The position numbers and the translations under genes were made by a program. From Alphaproteobacteria bacterium 46_93_T64 (GTDB lineage: Bacteria > Pseudomonadota > Alphaproteobacteria > Sneathiellales > Sneathiellaceae), in assembly GCA_002163135.1 (NCBI GenBank), contig MAAN01000006.1, forward strand, positions 88,071-152,070: a DNA stretch of 64,000 bases, written 5' to 3'. The notes under the pieces were generated by a model, which saw only the letters and a program-made list of their open reading frames with translations, was not told the origin of the DNA and did no database searches. Positions 19,078 through 27,811 of this stretch are shown here, piece after piece (positions within the stretch are counted from its first letter, which is position 1; the number at the start of each line of letters is the position of its first letter).

Positions 19078-20198
19078 TTTTTGAACTCTTCCCGCAGATC
19101 GTCATTATGCTCTCCCAGAGAAGGGATTGGACCAAATTGGTCTTTCTTCCCAGCATAAGAAATCGGAGAAGCAACGAGATTTACAGGTCCATTTGGGCTT
19201 TGAACAGTTGTCCGCTCAAGCTGCGGGTGGTTTGATAAATCTTCGACAGTATTAAGGGCGCCAAAAGCGATGCGAGCATCCAGCAATTTTGACGCGGCTT
19301 CATCGCGTGTCATGGATTTAAAAATTACATGCATTTCTGCATGCAGCTCGATCCGGTTCGCGACGCGGTCAACGTTTGTTCTAAATCTTTCATCTTCAGT
19401 CATATGCTGGGCATCTAGCACTTTTTCACAAAGATTTCGCCATTCACCCTGATTTTGAATAGACAAGACGATTTTGTCACCATCTCCTGTTTCAAATGCT
19501 TCATATGGTGCAATTGATGGGTGGCTTAAACCACCACGGCCGGGGGCTTTTCCACCATATTCCTGATGCAGAAGAGGAACGGTCATCCAGTCTGCCATTC
19601 CGGCAAATAATGTGGATTTGATAGCTTTTCCGATGCCTGTACTTTTTCGCTCATATAGGGCCTCCAATACGGCGACTAGACCGTGCATACCTGCGGCGAT
19701 ATCACAAACAGATACGCCAACACGGCCGGGCTCTTGTGCTGATCCTGTCACCATGGCAAGGCCAGTTTCCGACTGAACCAACATGTCATAAGCCTTCATT
19801 GAGGCGAACGGGCCTTCTTCGCCGTAGCCGGAAATATCAACCGTAATGAGTTCAGGTTTGTTTGATCGCAGTGTTTCGCTGTCCAGGCCATATTTATTGA
19901 CGACACCTGGGGCCAGATTTTGAATAAAGATATCAGCCTTTGTGATCATATTTTTTAGGATTGAAAGGTCTTCTGCGTCTTTGATGTTAAGCTGGATAGA
20001 TTGCTTGCCCCTATTCAGCCAGACAAAATAAGCGCTCTCTCCATTTACAACGTTGTCATATTGGCGCGCAAAATCTCCTTCGGGACGCTCTACTTTTATG
20101 ACACGAGCTCCGGCGTCAGCTAGTCGCGAGGATAAATATGGCGCCGCGACAGCTTGTTCTAACGATACGACAAAGATATCATCCAAAGGTCTAGTCAT
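19074..20198 (-). CDS. CaiB/BaiF family CoA-transferase
   Basis: This family III CoA-transferase of about 374 residues has RPLDDIFVVSLEQAVAAPYLS at its N-terminus, VIKVERPEGDFAR, and the catalytic aspartate D166 in GVSVCDIAAGMHG. The frame continues upstream to 20261, but the ATG at 20198 (MTRPLDDIF) matches family N-termini. It is followed without a gap by the MFS exporter. It would move CoA from a donor thioester to a carboxylic acid, fitting the convergent acyl-CoA catabolic operon nearby, but its substrate cannot be read from the sequence. Confidence 0.9.
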   Translation of the reverse strand: MTRPLDDIFVVSLEQAVAAPYLSSRLADAGARVIKVERPEGDFARQYDNVVNGESAYFVWLNRGKQSIQLNIKDAEDLSILKNMITKADIFIQNLAPGVVNKYGLDSETLRSNKPELITVDISGYGEEGPFASMKAYDMLVQSETGLAMVTGSAQEPGRVGVSVCDIAAGMHGLVAVLEALYERKSTGIGKAIKSTLFAGMADWMTVPLLHQEYGGKAPGRGGLSHPSIAPYEAFETGDGDKIVLSIQNQGEWRNLCEKVLDAQHMTEDERFRTNVDRVANRIELHAEMHVIFKSMTRDEAASKLLDARIAFGALNTVEDLSNHPQLERTTVQSPNGPVNLVASPISYAGKKDQFGPIPSLGEHNDDLREEFKN

Positions 20199-20370
20199 GA
20201 TTTTCTTCTTATTTTTGAATTTTTTGAGGGACTTTGAAAATACCTGTTTTTGTAAGGACAACCAACATCAAAAATTAATAGCTCTCAAATAATAATATAC
20301 TTTATGGTTAAGACAAGAAGATGGATTCTTTGTATGAACCTGCAGTCTGAGTGAGGATAGGAGATACAGT

Positions 20371-21492
20371 ATGCAAAAAATGTCCCTAGTATATTTGCCG
20401 TTTTATGTCATTGCTCTGATTTTATGTGCCGTGACTGCGCTACCCACATTTGCAGCTGATCGATTTGATAAATATTGGACAGTGGAAGAATATCTTTCCA
20501 ACCATCCCGAAGAGGTGGCAAAAAGTGAAGCTTTCGTCTCACGAGTAAGATCAAAGGCAGTTCCGGTACCTTCCTCCACAAAAACTGTTAAAATCGCTGT
20601 TGTATATCCTGGCCTGCAGGTTTCTGATTACTGGCGGCGAAGCATTTCCTCGTTTGAAAAACGGCTTCAAATATTGGGCGTCAATTATACTCTTTCTTCT
20701 CATTTCACTAAGCCAGGTCAAACCGTTCAAGAGCAAAGTAGAAAAATAGGCCAATTTTTGTCAGCCGGTGCAGATTACCTAATTTTCACGCTCAACGTAA
20801 AAAGTCATAAGGCTCTGATCGAAAAAATCATGTTACGAGGAAAAACAAAAGTTATACTGCAGAACATTACAACTCCCCTCAAAGAGTTTGGCTCTGTGCA
20901 ACCCTTTCAATACGTTGGTTTCGATCACGTGATCGGGACTGAGTATCTTGCTAAAAGGTATCTTGCAAAATTTGGGGATATAGCTGAATACGGTATTCTT
21001 TACGGTGATCCGGGATATGTCAGCGAAATGCGGGGCGGAACCTTCTTACATCTTATGAATAAACATAAAGGTATGAAGTTGAAAGCGTCTTATTATGTCG
21101 GGTTTGATAGAGAGAAATCTCGCCTGGCCACACAGGATCTTTTATCTGCCAATCCTAACATAAAGTTCGTTTTTAGCACGTCTACTGATATAGCTTTAGG
21201 TGTTCTAGATGCAGTGCGAGAAGCTGGAAAAATAGGAAAAATTACCACGAACGGCTGGGGCGGTGGAAGTGCGGAGCTTGACGCAATTCAAGCTGGTGAT
21301 CTGGATTTTACCGTTATGCGGATGAATGATGATAATGGAGTTGCGATGGCGGAATCTATTGTTTTGGATCTACTTGGGACTAATTCTGAAGTGCCTACAA
21401 TTTTTTCAGGGGATATGGTATTAGTTGATAAGAGTATGAGTGAGAGTGAAATAATGGACCTGAAAAAACGTGCGTTCAGATATTCCGAATAG
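20371..21492 (+). CDS. luxP: LuxP-type autoinducer-2 binding periplasmic protein
   Basis: This 373-residue protein has a Sec signal peptide (about 1-29, ending TFAAD) and a periplasmic binding protein fold closely resembling Vibrio LuxP (for example KIAVVYPGLQVSDYWRRS, DYLIFTL, ILQNITTP, TNGWGGGSAELDAIQ, MRMNDD, LKKRAFRYSE at the C-terminus). The residues that contact borated AI-2 in V. harveyi LuxP (Q77, S79, W82, N159, R215, T266, W289, R310) correspond here to Q83, S85, W88, N165, R221, T272, W296 and R317, all identical. GGAG lies seven bases before the ATG. The gene overlaps the downstream LuxQ-like kinase by 23 bases. A generic sugar-binding role is less likely, given the complete ligand-site match. 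Confidence 0.93.
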   Translation: MQKMSLVYLPFYVIALILCAVTALPTFAADRFDKYWTVEEYLSNHPEEVAKSEAFVSRVRSKAVPVPSSTKTVKIAVVYPGLQVSDYWRRSISSFEKRLQILGVNYTLSSHFTKPGQTVQEQSRKIGQFLSAGADYLIFTLNVKSHKALIEKIMLRGKTKVILQNITTPLKEFGSVQPFQYVGFDHVIGTEYLAKRYLAKFGDIAEYGILYGDPGYVSEMRGGTFLHLMNKHKGMKLKASYYVGFDREKSRLATQDLLSANPNIKFVFSTSTDIALGVLDAVREAGKIGKITTNGWGGGSAELDAIQAGDLDFTVMRMNDDNGVAMAESIVLDLLGTNSEVPTIFSGDMVLVDKSMSESEIMDLKKRAFRYSE

Positions 21493-23695
21493 AAAAGCGG
21501 ATAGTAGTAAGAAAGAAAGTGGAGTCAGTCTTTCATTGTTGACTGCTTGCAGCTTATTTTCTCTATTCTCATTAGTTGCTTTAGCAATACTGGTTGTTAC
21601 TTACAATAGCTCTCAGCTAGTTGTCGATAATGAGCGGCAGCTTCTGGAGAAGCAAAGCGGTACTATTAGTGATCTAGTGCTAGAAGATCATATTCATTCC
21701 CTAGAGCAGTTCATAGGGTTTCTGTCGGAAGAAATATCGCTTCAGAATAAAAAGCAAGGCGACGATTTAGACGAAATAATTCAAGCTGCTTTTTTTACAC
21801 AGAAGGAAAATACTGTAAATTTTATCGCGTACTTAGCGAGTGACGGTAAATTGGTTTCTGAAATCAATACAGAATTGTTTGCTTTTCCAAAAATTCGGAA
21901 ACACATCAAACAAGCTTTCCCTAATGAAAGCAGTTGGTTCTGGGCTATGGAAAACATGCCTTCGACGCGCCCTCCTGCTGTTCTTCTTTACTATAAAGAA
22001 CCCATTTTAGATAAAGTAACGGGACGCCTTGATGGATATTTAGTAGGAGGTATTTTCTTGAATGAAAATATCTCGTTGGTTCGGCAAATCCGAGATAGAA
22101 CGGGTGCCGTTATGACGAGCTTGTTAGTGGCGGACAGAGTGCTGGTTTCTGATTCCGATGAGGCAACTAAAATAGAAACAAATTCCAGTAATAGTGATCC
22201 CGTCACCAATTCGTCAGAAAGTCACAGCGGGCACCTGTTTTCCAATCCGATTTTGTTAACTTACTTTCCAGACGCAAATATCAGCATCCAGTCTGTCTTT
22301 CCCAGAGTCGCCGAAAATTCCCTAGATGATTTGTATTTAATATCTGCGGTTTGGGGCCTGATATTAATCCTGCTTTTGTCTGTTTTCTCGGTGTTGGTTG
22401 CGAGAACTTTATTTCTCAAGCCGCTAATGGAGCTAATTACATATGCCAGAAAAGTGGAGAGAAGAGAGGCCCATCCTGAATTGACGAGCTCTTCTATCGT
22501 CGAGTTCAATGAGGTTGGAAGAAATCTTAAAAGTGTTTTGAATGCTTTACAGGAAAGTGAGAAACGGTTTGAAGATTTTGCAAATGTAACCTCAGATTCC
22601 ATATGGGAAACGGATGCCGAACACCGTTATACGTTTGTATCTCGTAACGGTGCCATTGAAATCCAATTGCTTGAATCTAAAATATTAGGAAAAACCCGTT
22701 GGGAGCTTGATGGTATCGATGCTTCAGACGAAATTTGGCTCGCACACCGTGCACAAATAGAAAAACGGTTGCCGTTTAAGAATTTTATTTTTCCGCGTGA
22801 GGTTGAGCAGGGAGAAATTTCTTATAGGTCAACGAGTGGTAAACCAATCTTTGATGCCAGCGGAGAGTTTATTGGGTATCGGGGAACGTCATCGAATATC
22901 ACAACTGAGATAGAAAGCCAGCTCGAGGCAGAAAAGATCCAAAATCAGTTGCGTCAGTCTCAGAAACTTGAGGTTGTTGGTCAACTTACAGGTGGTATCG
23001 CGCATGATTTTAATAATTTATTGGCGGTGGTCATCGGTAATATAGAACTAGTTATGGAAAAAGGAATTCTTGGCAAATCAGATGAAAAGATGTTGTCAGA
23101 TGCGATGAGAGGGGCTGAAAAAGGCGCCGCCTTGACCCATCAATTGCTTGCCTATTCTCGTCAACAAACTCTCCAACCAGCTGTCGTTAGGCCATGTGAA
23201 GTTATTGTTGGAATAGAATCGCTCCTGCGTAGAGTTCTTGAGGAAAGAATAGAATTAGAGCTTTTATTGGGAGATAACTGGTCGATCAAGATAGATCCGA
23301 ACGAGCTGGAAAACGCTCTCATGAATTTGGTCGTGAATGCGCGTGATGCCATTAAAGGAAGTGGTACAATTAGTATTGAAACTTTCGATATTGAAATAGA
23401 TGAAGCGTATGCGACTTCAATTCATGGGTTTACGGCAGGAAATTATGTGTGTGTTGTTGTAAGCGATACGGGCTGTGGAATTCCGAATGACGTTAAAGAA
23501 CATGTATTCGAACCGTTTTTTACAACTAAGGAAGTTGGAATGGGCAGTGGTTTAGGGCTTAGTATGGTATTTGGCTTTGCTCATCAATCAGGCGGACATG
23601 TAAGTATCGACAGTGAAATGGACAAAGGCACTTCAGTGAAACTCTTCCTCCCGCACGCGGCAGATGATAACGGTGCCAAGCAACTAGAAACTTAA
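21470..23695 (+). CDS. luxQ: LuxQ-type sensor histidine kinase with PAS domain
   Basis: This 741-residue membrane kinase starts with GTG inside luxP. It has TM1 (about 22-44), a periplasmic domain resembling LuxQ (WFWAMENMPSTR, then EPILDKVTGRLDGY and FLNENISLVRQI), TM2 (about 287-310) and a HAMP-like linker. A cytoplasmic PAS domain follows (about 364-480), then HisKA with H512 in GGIAHDFNNLLAV and HATPase motifs NLVVNARDAI, DTGCGIP and GSGLGLSMVFGF. It should sense AI-2-bound LuxP. Vibrio LuxQ is a hybrid kinase with a C-terminal receiver. Here the frame stops at 23693-23695 and receiver-like sequence continues afterwards in the same frame, as a broken remnant. The kinase core looks alphaproteobacterial rather than Vibrio-like. 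Confidence 0.92.
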   Translation: MRSDIPNRKADSSKKESGVSLSLLTACSLFSLFSLVALAILVVTYNSSQLVVDNERQLLEKQSGTISDLVLEDHIHSLEQFIGFLSEEISLQNKKQGDDLDEIIQAAFFTQKENTVNFIAYLASDGKLVSEINTELFAFPKIRKHIKQAFPNESSWFWAMENMPSTRPPAVLLYYKEPILDKVTGRLDGYLVGGIFLNENISLVRQIRDRTGAVMTSLLVADRVLVSDSDEATKIETNSSNSDPVTNSSESHSGHLFSNPILLTYFPDANISIQSVFPRVAENSLDDLYLISAVWGLILILLLSVFSVLVARTLFLKPLMELITYARKVERREAHPELTSSSIVEFNEVGRNLKSVLNALQESEKRFEDFANVTSDSIWETDAEHRYTFVSRNGAIEIQLLESKILGKTRWELDGIDASDEIWLAHRAQIEKRLPFKNFIFPREVEQGEISYRSTSGKPIFDASGEFIGYRGTSSNITTEIESQLEAEKIQNQLRQSQKLEVVGQLTGGIAHDFNNLLAVVIGNIELVMEKGILGKSDEKMLSDAMRGAEKGAALTHQLLAYSRQQTLQPAVVRPCEVIVGIESLLRRVLEERIELELLLGDNWSIKIDPNELENALMNLVVNARDAIKGSGTISIETFDIEIDEAYATSIHGFTAGNYVCVVVSDTGCGIPNDVKEHVFEPFFTTKEVGMGSGLGLSMVFGFAHQSGGHVSIDSEMDKGTSVKLFLPHAADDNGAKQLET

Positions 23696-24118
23696 AATTT
23701 TATTAGCTTAGGTGAGGGGGTGCATGTCTTGGTTGTTGAGGACGATCCTCAAGTGCGGAACATGGTAACGGCATAACTTCGGTCCATAGGATATGAGACG
23801 GCTGAATGCGCAGATGGCCCCTCAGCTCTGGGTATTATTGAAAATCAAAAAATTGAGATATTAGTGTCAGATGTCATTTTGCCGGGACAGGTGAACGGGA
23901 ACGATATCGTGAGAGAAACCCGTACGAAGTTTCTATCCTTGCCAACACTTTTGATGTCGGGTTTTACCGGCAATACCTTTGAAACTGGTGACGAATACCG
24001 GAAGATGTGGACGTATTGTTCAAGCCCTTTTACGAAACTCAAACTTTCCGAAGCTCCATTCAAAGCCAAATCAAGTTGATATCGGATACGTCCACACCTG
24101 TTTTCCAAGAGATATTAG
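23696..24118 (+). pseudogene. Degraded receiver domain, former C-terminus of the LuxQ-like kinase
   Basis: Downstream of the kinase stop and in the same frame, the sequence reads as a response-regulator receiver: HVLVVEDDPQVRNMV (from 23720), the phosphoacceptor region ILVSDVILPGQVNGNDIV, and LLMSGFTGN. A TAA interrupts it within TA-stop-LRSIGYET (about 23774). After about 24000 the coding continues in the +1 frame, giving VDVLFKPF with the conserved Lys-Pro and a plausible C-terminal helix. So one upstream stop, one internal stop and one frameshift inactivate it. A separate ORF could start at 23864 but would lack the first half of the fold. I infer a hybrid kinase whose receiver has been lost. 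Confidence 0.82.
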
Positions 24119-24119
24119 T

Positions 24120-26384
24120 TTAGATACTGTACTCACTCTTGGATAAAGGGAGCTCTCTGATACGTTCCTTAGTCGCCGCGAATATCGCATTAGTCAGTGC
24201 GGGTGCAATAGGCGGTGTCGCAGGTTCTCCAGCCCCTCCAAGCGGCCGGCCAGATGGTGCAAGATGCACTGATATTTCAGGGCAGTTTTCCAAACGAACC
24301 ATGTCGTAATCTGGGAAGTTTTCCTCTACTACTTGCCCATTTTCTATGGTTATTTCGCCAAACAGTGCCGCAGACAAACCAAAGATAATACCGCTTTCCA
24401 TCTGGGATATTAGCCCGTCGGGATTGAGGACTTCGCCGCAGTCCACAACACAGGTTACCTTATCCACACTAAGCTCTTTGTTCGGGCCTATAGTTACCTC
24501 AACAACTTGTCCTACGATAGAGCCGAAGGACTCGTGCAGGGCAATTCCGCGGCCTCGGCCAGCAGGCAAGGGGCTTCCCCAGTTGCTGACTTCAGCAAGC
24601 TTTCGCAATACGTTCTTGAAATCGTCGTGTTCTCCAAGATGGGCCATCCTGAATTCAACAGGATCTTTTTTTGCAGTCCAGGCAAGTTCATCCATAAAGC
24701 TTTCAGTAAAGAAAGCATTGTACGAATGACCTACACTCCGCCAGTACCCAACCGGAATTGCCGTTGGGGACGGAAAATGTTCCATGAGTTTATTTTCAAA
24801 TTGGTACGGAATATCCGCGGCACCTTCAGATGTCGTATTGTCCGGCATATCGGTGTCTGCCGCTGGAATAAGGCGCTGGACGAAAGATCGGGTGACGGAT
24901 GGCCCCGCAACGCGGTTATGCCAAGCTGAAACCATCCCGCTTTCGTTAATTGCGGCACTGAATTTCGCGAGTGCCGCAGGGCGATACATATCATGTTGAA
25001 TATCGTTTTCGCGTGTCCAAACCAGTTTCACTGGTCGGTTTTTAAGCTCTTTGGCAATAGTAATAGCCATAACGACATAATCCGTTTCCAGCCGTCTTCC
25101 AAAGCCACCGCCAAGAAAGGTATTATGGATTGTAACATTTTCGGCAGGGACATCGGCAGTCTGTTCGGCGATCCAGCTCATCAGGGTTGAGGTTTGGTTT
25201 GGAACCCAAACTTCAACATCGTTATCACCTACTTTTGCGGTGCAGTTCATCGGCTCCATACAGGCGTGCGCCAAAAATGGGGCTTTATAGGTAGCCGTAT
25301 GAACGTCACTCGCCAATAGCAGAGCCGCTTTTGCATCGCCGTCATCGCTGTAACTACGACCATCATCGGACTCGATGTTATTTTCAAAGAGTGCGAAAAT
25401 GCTTTTTGAAGATAGATGGACATTTGTTCCACTGTCAAAAGTTACAGGGAGCGCCTCAACTGCCTTTTTGGCGCGCCAAAAGCTATCGGCAATTACAGCG
25501 ACGCCTGTCTCAAACCTTACGGCTTTAATAAACCCCGGCATAGTTTTGATGGCATTTTCGTCCCAATCAGTAACAGTTCCGCCAAAAACGGGAGACAGTT
25601 TGACAGCAGCATATGCCATATCTGGCAGGACAACATCTACGCCGAACTCGGCTTTGCCAGTGACCTTTGCTGGTATATCCACTCTTTGTTGAGATTTGCC
25701 TATGATTTTGCGGGCATTCACGGATTTTAATTGTATATTTTGTGGTGCTTCGAGCAATGCTGCTTGTTCAACAAGATCACCATAGGTCGAAGATTTGCTA
25801 CCATTCTTTAACTTGATAATCCCATTTTCCGCGATGCATTCGTCAGCGCGAACATTCCAATTAATCGCAGCGGCTTGTTTCAACATTTCTCGCGCTGTCG
25901 CACCTGCTTGCTGCATGGGTTCCCAAAAGTTCCTGACACTTGTACTTCCGCCAGTAGCTTGGACGCCGAGCAAGCCACCAACCTGCTTCATGGCCCAAGC
26001 GCCAGCAGTAGCTTCTCCATTGTGATGCCCGTCTGAGAACGGAAGGCTGTCCATAATAGCGACTACATTGGCGTAAACCGGATGAACTGGCGCTGGCTCT
26101 GGTTTAACTAACGCGAGATCTACTTCCAATTCTTCCGCAACCAACATGCAAAGAGCTGTATAGATGCCCTGTCCCATTTCGGCTTGTGAAACGGCGACAG
26201 TGATCTCTCCTTGTTTACTGATCTTGATCCACGCATTAAGCGGGTATTCGCCCTGTTTTGCGGATGAGACAAGTGCTTTATTATCAGGAACACTATCACC
26301 AAGGGCGTAAGCAACGGCTAGGCCACCGCCGACAAGGCCACCAGCTATCAAAAACTTCCGTCGTGTTAATTTCATTATGGCCAT
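24120..26384 (-). CDS. Molybdopterin-binding subunit of an IorB-type aldehyde/heterocycle oxidoreductase
   Basis: This 754-residue protein begins with a twin-arginine signal (TRRKFLIAGG, R8-R9) and has the two-part xanthine dehydrogenase/IorB fold. Segments include GQGIYTALCMLVAEELEVD, FLGGGFGRRLETDYV and the C-terminal GGAGEPATPPIAPALTNAIF, whose glutamate is the expected catalytic base. It follows the 2Fe-2S subunit gene by three bases, with a GGGGAGG site in the end of that gene. IorAB-like enzymes hydroxylate N-heterocycles or oxidise aldehydes at a molybdenum cytosine dinucleotide centre, passing electrons to a cytochrome. The substrate is not known. The partner cytochrome and the XdhC-like maturation factor are not adjacent. 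Confidence 0.93.
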   Translation of the reverse strand: MAIMKLTRRKFLIAGGLVGGGLAVAYALGDSVPDNKALVSSAKQGEYPLNAWIKISKQGEITVAVSQAEMGQGIYTALCMLVAEELEVDLALVKPEPAPVHPVYANVVAIMDSLPFSDGHHNGEATAGAWAMKQVGGLLGVQATGGSTSVRNFWEPMQQAGATAREMLKQAAAINWNVRADECIAENGIIKLKNGSKSSTYGDLVEQAALLEAPQNIQLKSVNARKIIGKSQQRVDIPAKVTGKAEFGVDVVLPDMAYAAVKLSPVFGGTVTDWDENAIKTMPGFIKAVRFETGVAVIADSFWRAKKAVEALPVTFDSGTNVHLSSKSIFALFENNIESDDGRSYSDDGDAKAALLLASDVHTATYKAPFLAHACMEPMNCTAKVGDNDVEVWVPNQTSTLMSWIAEQTADVPAENVTIHNTFLGGGFGRRLETDYVVMAITIAKELKNRPVKLVWTRENDIQHDMYRPAALAKFSAAINESGMVSAWHNRVAGPSVTRSFVQRLIPAADTDMPDNTTSEGAADIPYQFENKLMEHFPSPTAIPVGYWRSVGHSYNAFFTESFMDELAWTAKKDPVEFRMAHLGEHDDFKNVLRKLAEVSNWGSPLPAGRGRGIALHESFGSIVGQVVEVTIGPNKELSVDKVTCVVDCGEVLNPDGLISQMESGIIFGLSAALFGEITIENGQVVEENFPDYDMVRLENCPEISVHLAPSGRPLGGAGEPATPPIAPALTNAIFAATKERIRELPLSKSEYSI

Positions 26385-26387
26385 AGT

Positions 26388-26846
26388 TTATGCCTCCCCT
26401 TGAAGTTTGACTGCCTTATGGATTGCTTTTCTGATCCGCGGATAACTTCCGCATCTGCAGATATTGGTAATAGATTGATCTATTTCCTCATCCGACGGCT
26501 TTGGGTTTTCATTGAGAAGGGCACTCACGGCCATGATCATGCCGGATTGGCAATAGCCGCACTGGGGTACTTGTTCAGAAATCCAAGCCTCCTGAACCGC
26601 AGTTAGTTTGCCATCGGAAATACCTTCGATCGTTGTGATGTTACTTCCGACAGCTTCACTGACTGGAACGGAACAGGAGCGAACGGCTTCACCGTTCAAA
26701 TGCACAGTACAAGCGCCACAAGCTGCAACGCCGCAGCCAAATTTGGTGCCTGTTAAATTGACCGTATCCCGAATAACCCAAAGAAGAGGTGTGTCTTCTT
26801 CCGCATCGACATTCATCGTTTTTCCGTTGATCGTAAGCGTCAGCAT
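26388..26846 (-). CDS. 2Fe-2S subunit, IorA-type
   Basis: This 152-residue protein has both iron-sulfur motifs of the xanthine dehydrogenase family. The plant-type ferredoxin cluster is [17 protein letters not shown] plus a later Cys (SCSVPV). The C-terminal helical cluster is [11 protein letters not shown] and [15 protein letters not shown]. It transfers electrons from the molybdenum subunit encoded just downstream. A palindrome lies 25 bases upstream of the ATG, between this gene and a divergent TetR gene. Confidence 0.95.
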   Translation of the reverse strand: MLTLTINGKTMNVDAEEDTPLLWVIRDTVNLTGTKFGCGVAACGACTVHLNGEAVRSCSVPVSEAVGSNITTIEGISDGKLTAVQEAWISEQVPQCGYCQSGMIMAVSALLNENPKPSDEEIDQSITNICRCGSYPRIRKAIHKAVKLQGEA

Positions 26847-26870
26847 GTTGAATTCCCACTACAATTTTTA

Positions 26871-26887
26871 AATGACCGCTGGTCATT
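26871..26887. promoter_or_regulatory. Candidate TetR operator (AATGACC-GCT-GGTCATT)
   Basis: A perfect 7+3+7 inverted repeat of the TGACC-N3-GGTCA type, common among TetR-family operators, lies between the IorA-like gene and the divergent TetR gene. It is 25 bases from the IorA start, where bound repressor would block its promoter or leader. Confidence 0.6.
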
Positions 26888-27004
26888 ATTGTGGAGATGC
26901 GATATGTATATGTCAATAGATCGCAGCTTGGATTAGGAAAGTTCTGTTCTTTTTTGATAGTAATTGCTTCGAATGATGGCATTTTACTAAGGCATGATAT
27001 CTTG

Positions 27005-27679
27005 ATGAACGAAGTAGTAGGTAAGAGAGCAACAAATGCTGCGCAAAAGAACGCGCGCCGTATCATCGTATTGGAAGCTGCGAGCGCCTTATTTGTAGAG
27101 GCCGGTTTCTTTGATGTCAGTATGTCTATGATTGCGAAAAAGGCAGGTGTCGCTAAAGGGACTATCTACATCTACTTCAGCTCTAAAGAGGAAATATTCC
27201 TCGCGCTGTGTACAAAAGAACTGGATGCGTGGCTTCTACAGTTGGATGAAGAACTGAAAAAAGTATCAGGGACTTTAGACAATTCGGAGTTTATAGAGTT
27301 ATTACGCGGGAGCTTTGAAAATAAAGGCACAATGTGCCGCCTTATTTCATTGATGCACATCGTGTTAGAGAAAAACGTATCTTACGATGAGGTGTTAGCT
27401 TTTAAACGGCATTTACTTGGGCTGACACTTCGAATTTGTGAGCGAATAGAAACTGTTCTGCCTTTCCTTGAAAAAGGACAGGGTATTTCCCTTATGACAA
27501 GTTTCCATTGTTTGGTTGTTGGGTGGAGCCAAATGACTGAAACGTCACCGGTGCTTGAAAAAGTACTGGAAAATCCGGATATGGCCCCGTTTAATTTTGG
27601 ACTGGAGGACAGTCTTTTTGGATCATTCAGAATGATGCTGGACGGTGCAAAATTTGCAGATGTTAGTTTAAAGAGCTGA
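27005..27679 (+). CDS. TetR/AcrR family transcriptional regulator
   Basis: This protein of about 224 residues has an N-terminal TetR DNA-binding domain (EAASALFVEAGFFDVSMSMI, then AKKAGVAKGTIYIYFSSKEE, about 24-64) and a helical effector domain. The frame is open from 26891, but translation from there would make an atypical 38-residue extension, so the ATG at 27005 (MNEVVGKRA) is chosen. It is divergent from the IorAB-type operon with a palindrome between them, and probably controls that operon. Confidence 0.87.
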   Translation: MNEVVGKRATNAAQKNARRIIVLEAASALFVEAGFFDVSMSMIAKKAGVAKGTIYIYFSSKEEIFLALCTKELDAWLLQLDEELKKVSGTLDNSEFIELLRGSFENKGTMCRLISLMHIVLEKNVSYDEVLAFKRHLLGLTLRICERIETVLPFLEKGQGISLMTSFHCLVVGWSQMTETSPVLEKVLENPDMAPFNFGLEDSLFGSFRMMLDGAKFADVSLKS

Positions 27680-27811
27680 TATATCCGCAAAATGTTTAAC
27701 AAATTTCACTTTATTTTATTTAGTTACTTATTGTTAATGAGAGCTACATAGATTGTCCCCATAAAAGCCATGCGATCCTGAGTAATGGCTGTTATCCTTT
27801 GGGGGGATGTA

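Noticed and set aside
20371..21492. Generic ribose/sugar ABC transporter binding protein
   Set aside because: There are no permease or ATPase genes beside it, it overlaps a sensor kinase, and every AI-2 contact residue of LuxP is conserved.
23864..24079. A separate small protein of 71 residues starting at 23864
   Set aside because: Its sequence is the interrupted second half of a receiver domain in frame with the LuxQ-like kinase; the start is internal to that domain, so it is part of the pseudogene.
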